A stretch of DNA of 64,000 nucleotides from Candidatus Bathyarchaeota archaeon (lineage in GTDB: Archaea; Thermoproteota; Bathyarchaeia; TCS64): positions 62,001 to 126,000 of the forward strand of contig JABIBQ010000028.1 of assembly GCA_018652685.1 (NCBI GenBank), in the 5' to 3' direction. How positions within the stretch are numbered: the first letter of the stretch is position 1; each line of letters begins with the position of its first letter. Below are positions 46,840-55,480 of this stretch, piece after piece. A program made the translations under genes and the position numbers. Under the pieces are notes generated by a model. That model made no database searches, was not told where the DNA came from, and saw only the letters and a program-made list of their open reading frames with translations.

Positions 46840-46875
46840 GTTATTTTATAACCCTTTTATCCCCATTCAAACGCC

Positions 46876-47643
46876 ATGAGCCGCGACTACAGCAGGAAAT
46901 CAGGCAAGGAGTTCAGTAGGATCGCCTCCGAGTACGACAAGGGTCGCAGGGGCGAGGACCTTGAGCTATGGGGGAACGAGACAAAGCGGCTCGCCAGCCT
47001 TGAGGAGGAGGACGTTGTCCTTGACCTGGGCTGCGGCACGGGGCTCTACACCGTAGGAATAGGACGTGCGTCGGACGCGTTAATGCTGGGTATGGACCCC
47101 GCTGTGGGCATGCTTGGCCAGGCACGTGAGAAATCAAGGGACGTTCACTGGTTCAACGGCATCGGGGAATGGCTACCCGTCAGGGATGGGATCCTCGACT
47201 GCATCTTCAGCAGTCAGGTCTGGCACCACATCCAGGATAGGCAGGGTACGGCGGATGAGTGCGGTAGGGCGTTGAAGGATTACGGGACTGTCGTCATCAG
47301 GACCATCGGCCACAGGCAATTGCACCAAAAAGTGGTGTTCAAGTATTTTCCTGAGATCAAGCAGAACCAACTTGATGTTTACCCAAGCGATGAGGAGTTC
47401 AAAGAGTATTTCGATAAAGCTGACTTTAGGGATGTGGAGTTCCACGAGTACTCGGAGGAGCGGTACCAGACCGTGGAGGGGTTCATCGAGATCGCCACCA
47501 AGAAGCTCTGGAGCATGTTCAGGCCCATCACCGAGGAAGGATTGTCAAAAGGGATCGCTGAACTGAGGCAGTACTACGAGGACACAGGCGGCTCTTCGGT
47601 CAGGAACGACGAGATGATCACCCTTGTCGTGCCCAGAAAATGA
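46876..47643 (+). CDS. class I SAM-dependent methyltransferase
   Basis: A 255-residue Methyltransf_11-type protein: SAM loop VVLDLGCGTGLYTVGIG, acidic residue in LGMDPAVGMLGQA, motif II VRDGILDCIFSSQVWHHI, and LKDYGTVVIRTIG in place of LKPGG. The N-terminal EFSRIASEYDKGR is usual for small-molecule methyltransferases of the UbiE-like group. The substrate is unknown. It follows the dehydratase gene by 36 bases. Confidence 0.8.
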   Translation: MSRDYSRKSGKEFSRIASEYDKGRRGEDLELWGNETKRLASLEEEDVVLDLGCGTGLYTVGIGRASDALMLGMDPAVGMLGQAREKSRDVHWFNGIGEWLPVRDGILDCIFSSQVWHHIQDRQGTADECGRALKDYGTVVIRTIGHRQLHQKVVFKYFPEIKQNQLDVYPSDEEFKEYFDKADFRDVEFHEYSEERYQTVEGFIEIATKKLWSMFRPITEEGLSKGIAELRQYYEDTGGSSVRNDEMITLVVPRK

Positions 47644-47740
47644 CTTGAGTCAATATTTCGTTATTTTACTCTCCCCTGAAGGATACATCCAACCCTGTAT
47701 AACCGTTATTAGCCGCGGTTTCCTAGCTTTTTTGATTGTT

Positions 47741-48283
47741 ATGGATCCAAAAATGTTGAAGGAATTGAACAAGCAGATTCAGGAAGAGACCTATAGTAGT
47801 TACATTTACCTCGCCATGGCCACTGACCTTGAGGCCACCGGGTACAAGGGGCTGGCTACTTGGATGCATGTACAGGCGAGGGAGGAGAAGATACACGCCG
47901 ATATCTTCCTCAACTATATCCTTGAAAGAGGTGACAGGGCTGAACTGTTGGCTATCGAGAAACCGCCGTCCAGCTGGTTAAGTCCCCTTGAGATTTTCAG
48001 GACAGCGTACGCCCACGAGCAGCACATCACGGGGAGGATAAACCACATTGTGAAGGTGGCACGAGATCTCAACGACAACGCCACTCTGAACATGCTCCAG
48101 TGGTTCGTCGAGGAGCAGGTAGAGGAGGAGGCCAACGCAAGCGAGGCCGTCCAGCAGCTAGAGATAGTGGGGGATGATGGGCGGGGCAAGCTCATGATCG
48201 ACAGGGAGATGGGAACCAGGGTTTTTGCAGTCCCAGCGTCAGCGCCCTACTACCCTAAACCGGGCCAGGCAACAGGAGCCTAG
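47741..48283 (+). CDS. ftn: ferritin
   Basis: A 180-residue four-helix ferritin starting MDPKMLKELNKQIQEE. Ferroxidase ligands are in QEETYSSYIYLAM (Glu and Tyr), REEKIHADIF (Glu, His) and YAHEQHITGRI / FVEEQVEEEA (Glu, Gln). Such ferritins oxidise and store iron in a 24-mer shell. ATG 47741 is the conserved start; the longer frame into the methyltransferase gene is not. A T-run at 48288-48293 after the stop probably ends the transcript. Confidence 0.92.
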   Translation: MDPKMLKELNKQIQEETYSSYIYLAMATDLEATGYKGLATWMHVQAREEKIHADIFLNYILERGDRAELLAIEKPPSSWLSPLEIFRTAYAHEQHITGRINHIVKVARDLNDNATLNMLQWFVEEQVEEEANASEAVQQLEIVGDDGRGKLMIDREMGTRVFAVPASAPYYPKPGQATGA

Positions 48284-48375
48284 CCTTTTTTCCATCACCA
48301 CTAAAAAAGAATCCATTCAATTACATCTGATACGGATTCTGTCTACAACTCGAGGCGGATCATCGATAGTATACG

Positions 48376-48552
48376 ATGACAACGTGCATGGAGCCCTGGA
48401 CATCAGGTGGAAGATGGAGGAAATCAGGAAAATGGTGGTACTACTCCTCAACCCTGGGCGTCGATCTTCCATCCGCCATCGCCTCGAAGATGGTCAAAAA
48501 CGCGAAAAAGTACCCATCCTTCGAGTACAGGGTCAGGTTCAGGAAGTCCTAA
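48376..48552 (+). CDS. small basic protein, not previously recognised
   Basis: A 58-codon frame from ATG 48376. The protein is rich in aromatics and basic residues, with WRKSGKWWYYSSTLGVDLP in the middle and ending YPSFEYRVRFRKS, a composition unlike out-of-frame noise. It lies in the 265-base gap between ferritin and the reductive-dehalogenase-like gene and overlaps the latter's stop by four bases. I do not recognise a family. The overlap style is the same as that of other convergent gene pairs in this window, which supports it. Confidence 0.5.
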   Translation: MTTCMEPWTSGGRWRKSGKWWYYSSTLGVDLPSAIASKMVKNAKKYPSFEYRVRFRKS

Positions 48553-49940
48553 TCGTAATTGAGCCACTTTGACACAGGTTTCGGCTTCCAGTCCCTACCA
48601 TAAAGGGCGTATTCGACGTAGGGGAAGTATATCCTGGCGAGGTGGCTGTTAGCGACGAACCACCTGATTATGTTATGGATCAAAGTGTCCGGCCTGCTGA
48701 ACGGGCATGTAGCCATGCATATCCCGCAGTCGGTTCCCACCTCTCCCCAGTACTTGAAGCAGGTCTCGGGCTCTAGTATCCATTTCTCAACGCCGTTGTT
48801 GATTGTCTTCTTCCCCAAGGGGATGCTCTTGCTTGGGCATGTCTCGGCGCATTTCTGGCACCTGACGCAGAACTCGTCAACTCCAAAGCTTATGGGGTTG
48901 TCCGAGACCAGCGGCATGTCCGTTAACACTGCGAATACTCTGACTCTTGCACCCTGTTTGGGCGTTATGAGGAACCCTTGCCTGCCCACCTCACCCAGGC
49001 CCGCGTCTAGGGCTATCATAGGGGTGATGACCGTGTAATGTCTCTGGTGCTGAGCCAGTCCTATGTAGCCCATGTTCCTGAACCACTGGCTCACAACGGT
49101 GCTGATGTAGGCTCCAAGCGCGTAGTTGTTGCTTGACTCCGTAGACTCCGGGGTATGTGGGGCCGACGCCACGTTCTCGTAGGCCATCTCGGTGACGAAC
49201 ACCAGCGCGTACCCAGGAGTATCTTCTATAGGTCTACCCCAATCATCCCAGTTCTCGTAGTGGATCTCTCCTTTATGTGAATAAACCACATCCGGGTTCA
49301 CTTCGCAAGTCCCCACGCTGCACGCTCCAAGGTGTTTAGTCAGTCCTTTCACTATCTCTGTTGCCCTCTCAGGCGAAATTTCCTCCCTGACAGCCCCATC
49401 CTTGGGGACGGCATGGGCTACCCTGCCAAGAATAGGTGAAATTGCGTGGTTTGCCTGGATCATGGACCTGTTCGCGGGATGGCCTCCGTCTATCTTTCCC
49501 AGCTGCCTCTTGCTCCTCTGAACCCTAATGGTGTCATCGATCGTCTTGGATTTCGGGTGACTCCTGTAGTACTCTTCATACTGAGGTGTGTCCTGCTTCA
49601 GCTTGTTTCGTGCGAACACGATGTCCCTTTCATCCACCCTGCTGTACTCGCCCTTCCTGTACCCCTTGCTCCCGAGGAGGGCTTCCTTGTTCTGTTTAGC
49701 GGGGATGAGTAGGACGATGAGAACCACCCCAATAACCCCGAAGTACCCGAGAACAAGCTGCCTCAATGCAGGCATGTACAGGATGACCGGGATCAATGCG
49801 GTATGCCCCAGCCCCCCCAGCGAGATGATCACTGTTGGCCTTGTCTCGTGCTCCTTTATCGAGTCAATGACACCGAAAATTGATAGTGCAATGATGAACA
49901 GATCAGCGCTGAGAATTATCGGGATTACGAACTGGTCCAT
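48549..49940 (-). CDS. membrane-anchored reductive-dehalogenase-like iron-sulfur protein
   Basis: A 463-residue protein. Residues about 5-85 form three membrane helices; the rest is a reductive dehalogenase-type catalytic domain with ALDAGLGEVGRQGFLITP, the arginine-rich GARVRVFAVLTDMPL, and two iron-sulfur motifs, CVRCQKCAETCP and CFKYWGEVGTDCGICMATCPF. The domain binds a corrinoid in known members and removes halides from organic compounds; related queuosine reductases share the core. There is no Tat motif: the N-terminal helices anchor it instead. ATG 49940 has a TTAATTTTATAC box about 30 bases upstream; longer starts at 49958 and 49991 exist. Confidence 0.8.
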   Translation of the reverse strand: MDQFVIPIILSADLFIIALSIFGVIDSIKEHETRPTVIISLGGLGHTALIPVILYMPALRQLVLGYFGVIGVVLIVLLIPAKQNKEALLGSKGYRKGEYSRVDERDIVFARNKLKQDTPQYEEYYRSHPKSKTIDDTIRVQRSKRQLGKIDGGHPANRSMIQANHAISPILGRVAHAVPKDGAVREEISPERATEIVKGLTKHLGACSVGTCEVNPDVVYSHKGEIHYENWDDWGRPIEDTPGYALVFVTEMAYENVASAPHTPESTESSNNYALGAYISTVVSQWFRNMGYIGLAQHQRHYTVITPMIALDAGLGEVGRQGFLITPKQGARVRVFAVLTDMPLVSDNPISFGVDEFCVRCQKCAETCPSKSIPLGKKTINNGVEKWILEPETCFKYWGEVGTDCGICMATCPFSRPDTLIHNIIRWFVANSHLARIYFPYVEYALYGRDWKPKPVSKWLNYD

Positions 49941-50042
49941 ACCCCCATATTCCCGCATGTTGTATAAAATTAATCTCGGCTCCTCCGGCATAGTCTGTTT
50001 TATATCGAATGAGGCTTGTCTATCCCCAAAGCGGTTACGCCT

Positions 50043-51329
50043 ATGATTGAAAAAGTAGACAAAATAATCGATGAGAACAGGGAAGAATACATCGAGCTAC
50101 TGGGAAACCTGGTTCGATGGTACCCAGAGGGAGAGGAGGCTTTCCAGCAAAGGATCGCTGACAGGCTAGAAGAGCTTGGATGCGAGGTCCATATAAAGAA
50201 GCTGCTGCCAGTGGATGTCCAGCTGAAAAAGGAGTTCGCGGTGGCAGAAGCAATCGACATGACCGATAGGACTCACGTAATTGGAGTCTACAAAGGAACT
50301 GGCGGTGGCAAGAGCCTTATGCTCATCACCCACCCGGACGGCGACCCAATCAAGACAGAGACGTGGAAGAAGGAGCCCCACACAGGTCAGATAATCGGCA
50401 ACAAGATGTATGGATGGGCAGTCGCTGATGACAGTGCAGGAATCGGTATGATGACCGAGGCAGTCGGTGCGCTGATACAGGCTGGGTACAAGCCGAAGGG
50501 CGATGTCTACCTGATGAGCGCAACCGCAAAGAGGAACGCATGGGGAATAGCCGCACTACTGATGGACGGGTACAGGGCTGATGCAGCACTGTACATACAC
50601 CCAGGTGAATCCGAGCTAGGAATGAAAGAGGTCAAGACCCTCACATCCGGGCTGCTCAAGTTCAGGATCAAGGTCAAGGGCATGAGGCCACCAAAGACCG
50701 AGTTCGTTCAGGTAACATTCCACCACCTGGGCGTGAACCCCATCGACAAGGCCATGTACGTCATCGACGAGATGAAGAAATTCGACGAGACGAGGAGGAA
50801 GAGGATCACCTACCCGCCGCTCAACGATTACATCGGTAGGGGCACACAGCTACTCAACACATACATCGAGTCAGGCAAGAAGGACAACCTCACGGACATG
50901 CCACCGGACTGCACTCTCGGTTTTGGTTTGACATTCCCACCACCGGAGGATATCGATGCAACGGTCAAGGAGGTCGAGGCAGAGGTCAAGAGAATCTCAG
51001 ATTCAGACCCATGGCTCAAGGAGAACCCTCTGGTGATTGAGTGGATTCAGGGCACCCAGGGAGTTGAGATCCCATTGGATCACCCCGTTGTCGTCACAAC
51101 CATGGACGCAATCGAGGACGTCACAGGTGAGAGGCCGTTCAGCAACCCCCTTTACTCCAAGAGCGATGTCAGGACACCTATGCTGATCGCTGATATACCA
51201 AACGTCGGCTACGGGCCCCTTGCGGGTGATCTTGCCACCACTGGCGGAAAGGACGAGTGGGTTGACCTGGATGACTACATCAGGGCCATAAAGGTTACAG
51301 CTAGAATTATTATGGAATGGTGTGGCTAG
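50043..51329 (+). CDS. M20-family metallopeptidase-like protein with altered active site
   Basis: A 428-residue protein of the ArgE/DapE/M20 fold. The first metal motif THPDGD and the bridging aspartate in GWAVADDSAGIG are present, but the catalytic Glu-Glu expected after strand 4 (usually DEE-x-G) reads SATAKRNAWG, the next ligand region reads IHPGES, and the C-terminal histidine region reads DLATTGGKDEW. It may be an inactive relative or an enzyme with changed chemistry. ATG 50043 is favoured over TTG 50016, with a GTTTTATATCG box about 45 bases upstream. Confidence 0.7.
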   Translation: MIEKVDKIIDENREEYIELLGNLVRWYPEGEEAFQQRIADRLEELGCEVHIKKLLPVDVQLKKEFAVAEAIDMTDRTHVIGVYKGTGGGKSLMLITHPDGDPIKTETWKKEPHTGQIIGNKMYGWAVADDSAGIGMMTEAVGALIQAGYKPKGDVYLMSATAKRNAWGIAALLMDGYRADAALYIHPGESELGMKEVKTLTSGLLKFRIKVKGMRPPKTEFVQVTFHHLGVNPIDKAMYVIDEMKKFDETRRKRITYPPLNDYIGRGTQLLNTYIESGKKDNLTDMPPDCTLGFGLTFPPPEDIDATVKEVEAEVKRISDSDPWLKENPLVIEWIQGTQGVEIPLDHPVVVTTMDAIEDVTGERPFSNPLYSKSDVRTPMLIADIPNVGYGPLAGDLATTGGKDEWVDLDDYIRAIKVTARIIMEWCG

Positions 51330-51799
51330 GGGAGCTTGATGTCAGGATCCGTCCTGACCAGCTCGATTATCTTTTTCGCTGACCATTTTACATAGTCTTC
51401 ACAGAAATAGATGCCATTTGCCCTGTTCTCTGCGTATTTTTTCTTACCCTCCTCGGTTCTAGTATTCGCCCCGAGCAGGTCATAGCAGTTGACGTTTCCC
51501 CACTTGTCCTCGAACATTTGCAGGTAGATCTGGGTCTTCTCCCTCGCTTTTTCCCTGATTGCCGTGTATTCATCCGGGGCCTCGTCGCCGTTGGTGCCCA
51601 TGAGCAGCCCGTAGACCATGCATCCCCCGCTTACAGCACCGCAGAGGCTTCCCCAGCCCCCGCCGCCGCCACCCATGTTGGATGTTGCCCTCATTACTTC
51701 TTTCCCAAAGCCTTCCAGTGGTATCTCGTCGTTCACGAACATGATTACGCTTTCACAGCAGTTGTACCGCTTGCCGTCCTTCTCGTACATGCCTGACAT
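51326..51799 (-). CDS. C_GCAxxG_C_C family redox protein
   Basis: A protein of about 157 residues with the cysteine set of the C_GCAxxG_C_C family: NCCESV near the start, a glycine-rich NMGGGGGGWGSLCGAVSGGCMV core, then later cysteines (NVNCYDLLG, IYFCEDYV). Members are small redox or split-ferredoxin-like proteins with unknown partners. The glycine run is unusually long. ATG 51799 follows a TTTGATAAAAC box; the frame runs upstream to TTG 51859. Convergent with the M20-like gene, overlapping by four bases. Confidence 0.7.
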   Translation of the reverse strand: MSGMYEKDGKRYNCCESVIMFVNDEIPLEGFGKEVMRATSNMGGGGGGWGSLCGAVSGGCMVYGLLMGTNGDEAPDEYTAIREKAREKTQIYLQMFEDKWGNVNCYDLLGANTRTEEGKKKYAENRANGIYFCEDYVKWSAKKIIELVRTDPDIKLP

Positions 51800-51879
51800 G
51801 TATCCACACTCGTAGAAAATGCTATCGAAAACGGTGAGTTTTATCAAATAGGACTGCAATGGTTGTAGTGATTTCCATC

Positions 51880-54195
51880 ATGTCCGATGTTGACTCCATC
51901 CTTGAACAACTAACCATCGAAGAGAAGGTCTCGCTATGCTCAGGTTTCGGCCCGTGGAGCACCAAGAAGATCGAGCGTCTAGGGATCCCAGCCGTTTTCA
52001 TGAGCGATGGACCCCACGGTCCTCGTTGGATGAAAAAACAGAGCTACACCCAGAGTGCCAAGTGGGATATGAGCAGCCTATCCCACTTAACGACTAGGTC
52101 TGGTTACCTTGACCTACTCCACCCTGTCACTAGTTTTCCGTCCATGGCTACTCTAGGATCCAGCTGGAACCGTGAGATACTATACAAGGTAGGGCAGTCA
52201 ATCGGCGAGGAGTGTCGCGAGCTGGGGATTGGACTCTTACTGGCACCTGGAGTGAACATCGTAAGGCATCCGCTGTGCGGCCGATCATACGAATACCTGA
52301 GCGAGGACCCTGTTGTCGCCGGTGAGCTTGGCTCCTCTTACATCAATGGAGTCCAGAGCACGGGAGTCGGGGCGACACTGAAGCACTTCGTGTGCAACAA
52401 CGCCGAGTTTGAAAGGCTCAGCATGGACTCGATAGTCGAGGAGAGAGCCCTCAGAGAGTTATACCTCGCCGTATTCGAGCGAATAGTCAAGCAGGCTAAC
52501 CCATCAATGGTGATGGAGAGTTACAACAAGGTCAACGGGACAAGCCTAGTTGAGAACAAGCGCCTCTTGACTGATATTCTAAAGAAGGAGTGGAGTTTCC
52601 AAGGCGCTATTATCAGCGACTGGTGGGCCGTAAACGATAGGGCGGATGCACTCAACGCCGGGATGGACATCGAGATGCCTCAAAACCTGTTCAGTGAAGC
52701 CGTGCTACTAGAGGCTGCTAAAGATGGTAAGGTTTCCATGGAGCAGCTTAATGACTCTTGCAGGAGGATTCTTTACATCATCGAAAAATACGCCAACCTG
52801 GAAAAGGTGAAGGCAGACTTTGATGCACACCATGAGATAGCGAGGAAAGCAGCAGGTGAATCCATTGTGCTCCTTAAGAACGACGGAGCTCTGCCATTGA
52901 AAGGTGACGAGAAGATCGCCGTAATAGGATCCTTCGCCGAGACTCCGCGTTACCAAGGAGTTGGCTGTTCCATCGTGAACCCAAGAAAGTTGCTGGCTCC
53001 TCTAACTGAGGTCAAGGCAAAGGCAGGCAACGTATCCTATGCGCAGGGATATGATATTGACCACGAGACTAGTGCGCAGCTACTGGACGAGGCGACGGCT
53101 CTTGCCTCAAAATCCGAAGTTGTTATCCTGTTCGCTGGTCTCCCAGAGGAGGTGGAGACCGAGACACATGACAGGACCGACTACAATATGCCCGCAACTC
53201 ATATTGAGCTCATTAAAGCAGTGTCTGAAATCAACAAGAATGTAATAGTGGTGCTGCAGAACGGCTCAGCTGTTGCCGTCCAGCCCTGGATGGGGCAGGT
53301 ATCGGCTATCGTCGAGGCTTGGCTGGGAGGAGAGTCAGGCGCTGGAGCAGTTACCGATGTTCTATTCGGTGACGTGAACCCTTCTGGTAAGATTGCCATT
53401 ACATTCCCAGAGAAAATCGAGGACTCACCGGGGTACCTGAACTTCCCAGGAGAGAACGGGGCGCACATGTATGCCGAGGGCATCTTCGTGGGTTACAGGT
53501 ACTATGAGAAAAAGAAAATCACGCCAACCTTCCCATTCGGGTACGGTATGAGCTACACTGAGTTCCAGTATAGTGGCCTAAAGCTTGACAAAGAGTCAAT
53601 GACTAACGAGGAAATGCTCACTGTCACCCTTTCGGTCACCAACACGGGAAAAATTGCAGGGAAGGAGATAGTTCAGCTCTATGTTGCACCACATGGCTCA
53701 AAGCTCAAGCGACCCGAGAAGGAGCTGAAGGAATTCGCCAAGATACACCTTGAGCCAAGTGAGTCCAAGGAGATCTCGTTTGAGCTATCGGAGAGGGCTT
53801 TCGCGTACTATGATGACCATTACGCGGAGTGGATCGTGGACAGCGGAGAATACTCCATCCTGATCGGTGCCTCATCAGCGGATATCATGCTCAAATCCTC
53901 TGTCGATATGATCTCAAAACAGGTGTTCTTCACCCCATTCACTGGTGAGAGTTACTGTTACAACCTGCTGGACAACCCTCATGCGATCGCTGCGTTCAAG
54001 AAGGTAATGATCGAGAACGATGTCTGGTCCGCAGATGTCACAGACGAGTTCATCGAGGCCATCAGGCACAACTTTATCCCCCTGTTCAAATCAGTGACCC
54101 GTCAGACAAGTGGTGCGGTTAACCGGAAGACATTTGACTCCTGGATGGAGCAGGTCAACAGGGAAACCTATCAGTCTATGAAAAAGGCTGCCTAG
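51880..54195 (+). CDS. glycoside hydrolase family 3 beta-glucosidase
   Basis: A 771-residue three-domain GH3 enzyme. The TIM-barrel domain carries KHFVCNNAE and the nucleophile aspartate in GAIISDWWAVNDRADAL; the second domain holds GESIVLLKNDGALPL and the acid/base region; residues about 560-680 form the Fn3-like domain (VTNTGKIAGKEIVQLYVA). No signal peptide, so it acts on imported oligosaccharides. About 80 residues follow the Fn3 domain and are not part of the usual family. Start ATG 51880 is favoured over ATG 51859. Confidence 0.92.
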   Translation: MSDVDSILEQLTIEEKVSLCSGFGPWSTKKIERLGIPAVFMSDGPHGPRWMKKQSYTQSAKWDMSSLSHLTTRSGYLDLLHPVTSFPSMATLGSSWNREILYKVGQSIGEECRELGIGLLLAPGVNIVRHPLCGRSYEYLSEDPVVAGELGSSYINGVQSTGVGATLKHFVCNNAEFERLSMDSIVEERALRELYLAVFERIVKQANPSMVMESYNKVNGTSLVENKRLLTDILKKEWSFQGAIISDWWAVNDRADALNAGMDIEMPQNLFSEAVLLEAAKDGKVSMEQLNDSCRRILYIIEKYANLEKVKADFDAHHEIARKAAGESIVLLKNDGALPLKGDEKIAVIGSFAETPRYQGVGCSIVNPRKLLAPLTEVKAKAGNVSYAQGYDIDHETSAQLLDEATALASKSEVVILFAGLPEEVETETHDRTDYNMPATHIELIKAVSEINKNVIVVLQNGSAVAVQPWMGQVSAIVEAWLGGESGAGAVTDVLFGDVNPSGKIAITFPEKIEDSPGYLNFPGENGAHMYAEGIFVGYRYYEKKKITPTFPFGYGMSYTEFQYSGLKLDKESMTNEEMLTVTLSVTNTGKIAGKEIVQLYVAPHGSKLKRPEKELKEFAKIHLEPSESKEISFELSERAFAYYDDHYAEWIVDSGEYSILIGASSADIMLKSSVDMISKQVFFTPFTGESYCYNLLDNPHAIAAFKKVMIENDVWSADVTDEFIEAIRHNFIPLFKSVTRQTSGAVNRKTFDSWMEQVNRETYQSMKKAA

Positions 54196-54232
54196 CGCAT
54201 ATCTCTTATCCGGGGTTCATTGTCTTATCTCC

Positions 54233-55480
54233 ATGGGGCCGAGCACCACCAAGCAGATGCTTATTGACAGAGTCGATGCGGATAAGGACCAGCTAATTAC
54301 TTTCCTCAGGGGGTTCCTGAGGGCAAAGAGTCCTAACCCGCCGGGAGACACGCGGGAAGCGACGAGTTACATCACCGATTATCTTGACGGGAAAGGGGTC
54401 GAGTACCAAGTGGTTGGACCTGACTCTGAGAAACCAAACATCGTCAGCACATTCCAGTCACCCGTTGAAGGCAAGAAACTGATTCTAAACGGTCACATCG
54501 ATGTATTCCCAGTTGGCTCAGGCGAGGGCTGGAGCCAGGAGGCTTGGGGCGGCGAGCTTGTAGACGGTAAAATCTACGGTCGCGGGGCATGCGATATGAA
54601 GGCAGGAACCACGGCCTCTATTTACACCTACCTTGTGCTCCACGAGCTCAGGGAACAGCTCAAAGGAAGCGTCACGCTGACCGCCGTAAGCGACGAGGAG
54701 ACAGGTGGCAGACTTGGAGCCGGCTGGCTCATCGAGAACGTCCCCGAGACGCTGGGCGATTGCTGCATCAACGGCGAGCCCAGCAGCCCCTACACCATCA
54801 GGTTCGGCGAGAAGGGAATCCTGTGGCTCAAGATGAGGGTCAAGTCCAAGGGAGGGCATGGCGCGTACCCCCACCTGAGTGTCAACCCCATCAAGATCGC
54901 GTCCAAGATCATAACTGAACTGGAGTCACTGAACGAGATTCCGGTCCCATATCCCGAAAACCTGAGGAAGGCCATCGACGAAGGACATGACGCGGCAGAG
55001 AAAGCCCTAGGAGAGGGTGGTGCCGAGATTATGAGCAGGCTCAGCGTCAACATCGGTACCATCGAGGGCGGTCTCAAAGTCAATGTGATCCCGAGGGCGT
55101 GCAGCTTCGAGGTGGACTTGCGTTTACCACCCGGCTTGAGCAAGGACGATGTCTTGCCGAAGGTAGAAGAGATAGTATCAAAGTATGAGGGAGCCTCTGT
55201 CGAGGTTACAAGGTACGATGGCCCACTCTGGAGCCCACCTGACTCAGAGATGGCTTCGATAATGCGGGGGAACTCAAGGTTGCTGGGAATTGATCCAGTA
55301 CCCATCGTGAGCCTTGGTGGGTCTGACCTCAAGTTCTGGAGGAGCAAGGGAATACCTTCCTACTATTATGGTCCAATGAACCACGGGATGGGCACCGTGG
55401 ACGAGTACGTCGAGGTGGAGGAGTTCATCCACATCGTGAAGGTGCATCTCCTATCAGCGTACGAGTACTTGACAAGGTGA
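54233..55480 (+). CDS. M20 family deacylase/succinyl-diaminopimelate desuccinylase-like
   Basis: A 415-residue di-zinc hydrolase with a complete M20 active site: LNGHIDVFPVG (His and Asp), GRGACDMKAG (bridging Asp), TAVSDEETGG (catalytic Glu pair), and later GEPSSPYTIRFGEKG, and MNHGMGTVDEYV with the last histidine. It removes acyl groups from amino acids or peptides in the cytoplasm (DapE, ArgE and peptidase types). The gene is coupled to the amidohydrolase that follows by a four-base overlap. Confidence 0.87.
   Translation: MGPSTTKQMLIDRVDADKDQLITFLRGFLRAKSPNPPGDTREATSYITDYLDGKGVEYQVVGPDSEKPNIVSTFQSPVEGKKLILNGHIDVFPVGSGEGWSQEAWGGELVDGKIYGRGACDMKAGTTASIYTYLVLHELREQLKGSVTLTAVSDEETGGRLGAGWLIENVPETLGDCCINGEPSSPYTIRFGEKGILWLKMRVKSKGGHGAYPHLSVNPIKIASKIITELESLNEIPVPYPENLRKAIDEGHDAAEKALGEGGAEIMSRLSVNIGTIEGGLKVNVIPRACSFEVDLRLPPGLSKDDVLPKVEEIVSKYEGASVEVTRYDGPLWSPPDSEMASIMRGNSRLLGIDPVPIVSLGGSDLKFWRSKGIPSYYYGPMNHGMGTVDEYVEVEEFIHIVKVHLLSAYEYLTR

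Noticed and set aside
48225-48572. A 115-residue plus-strand frame after ferritin
   Set aside because: It overlaps the ferritin end and is in a different frame from the better 58-codon gene at 48376, whose composition is more protein-like.
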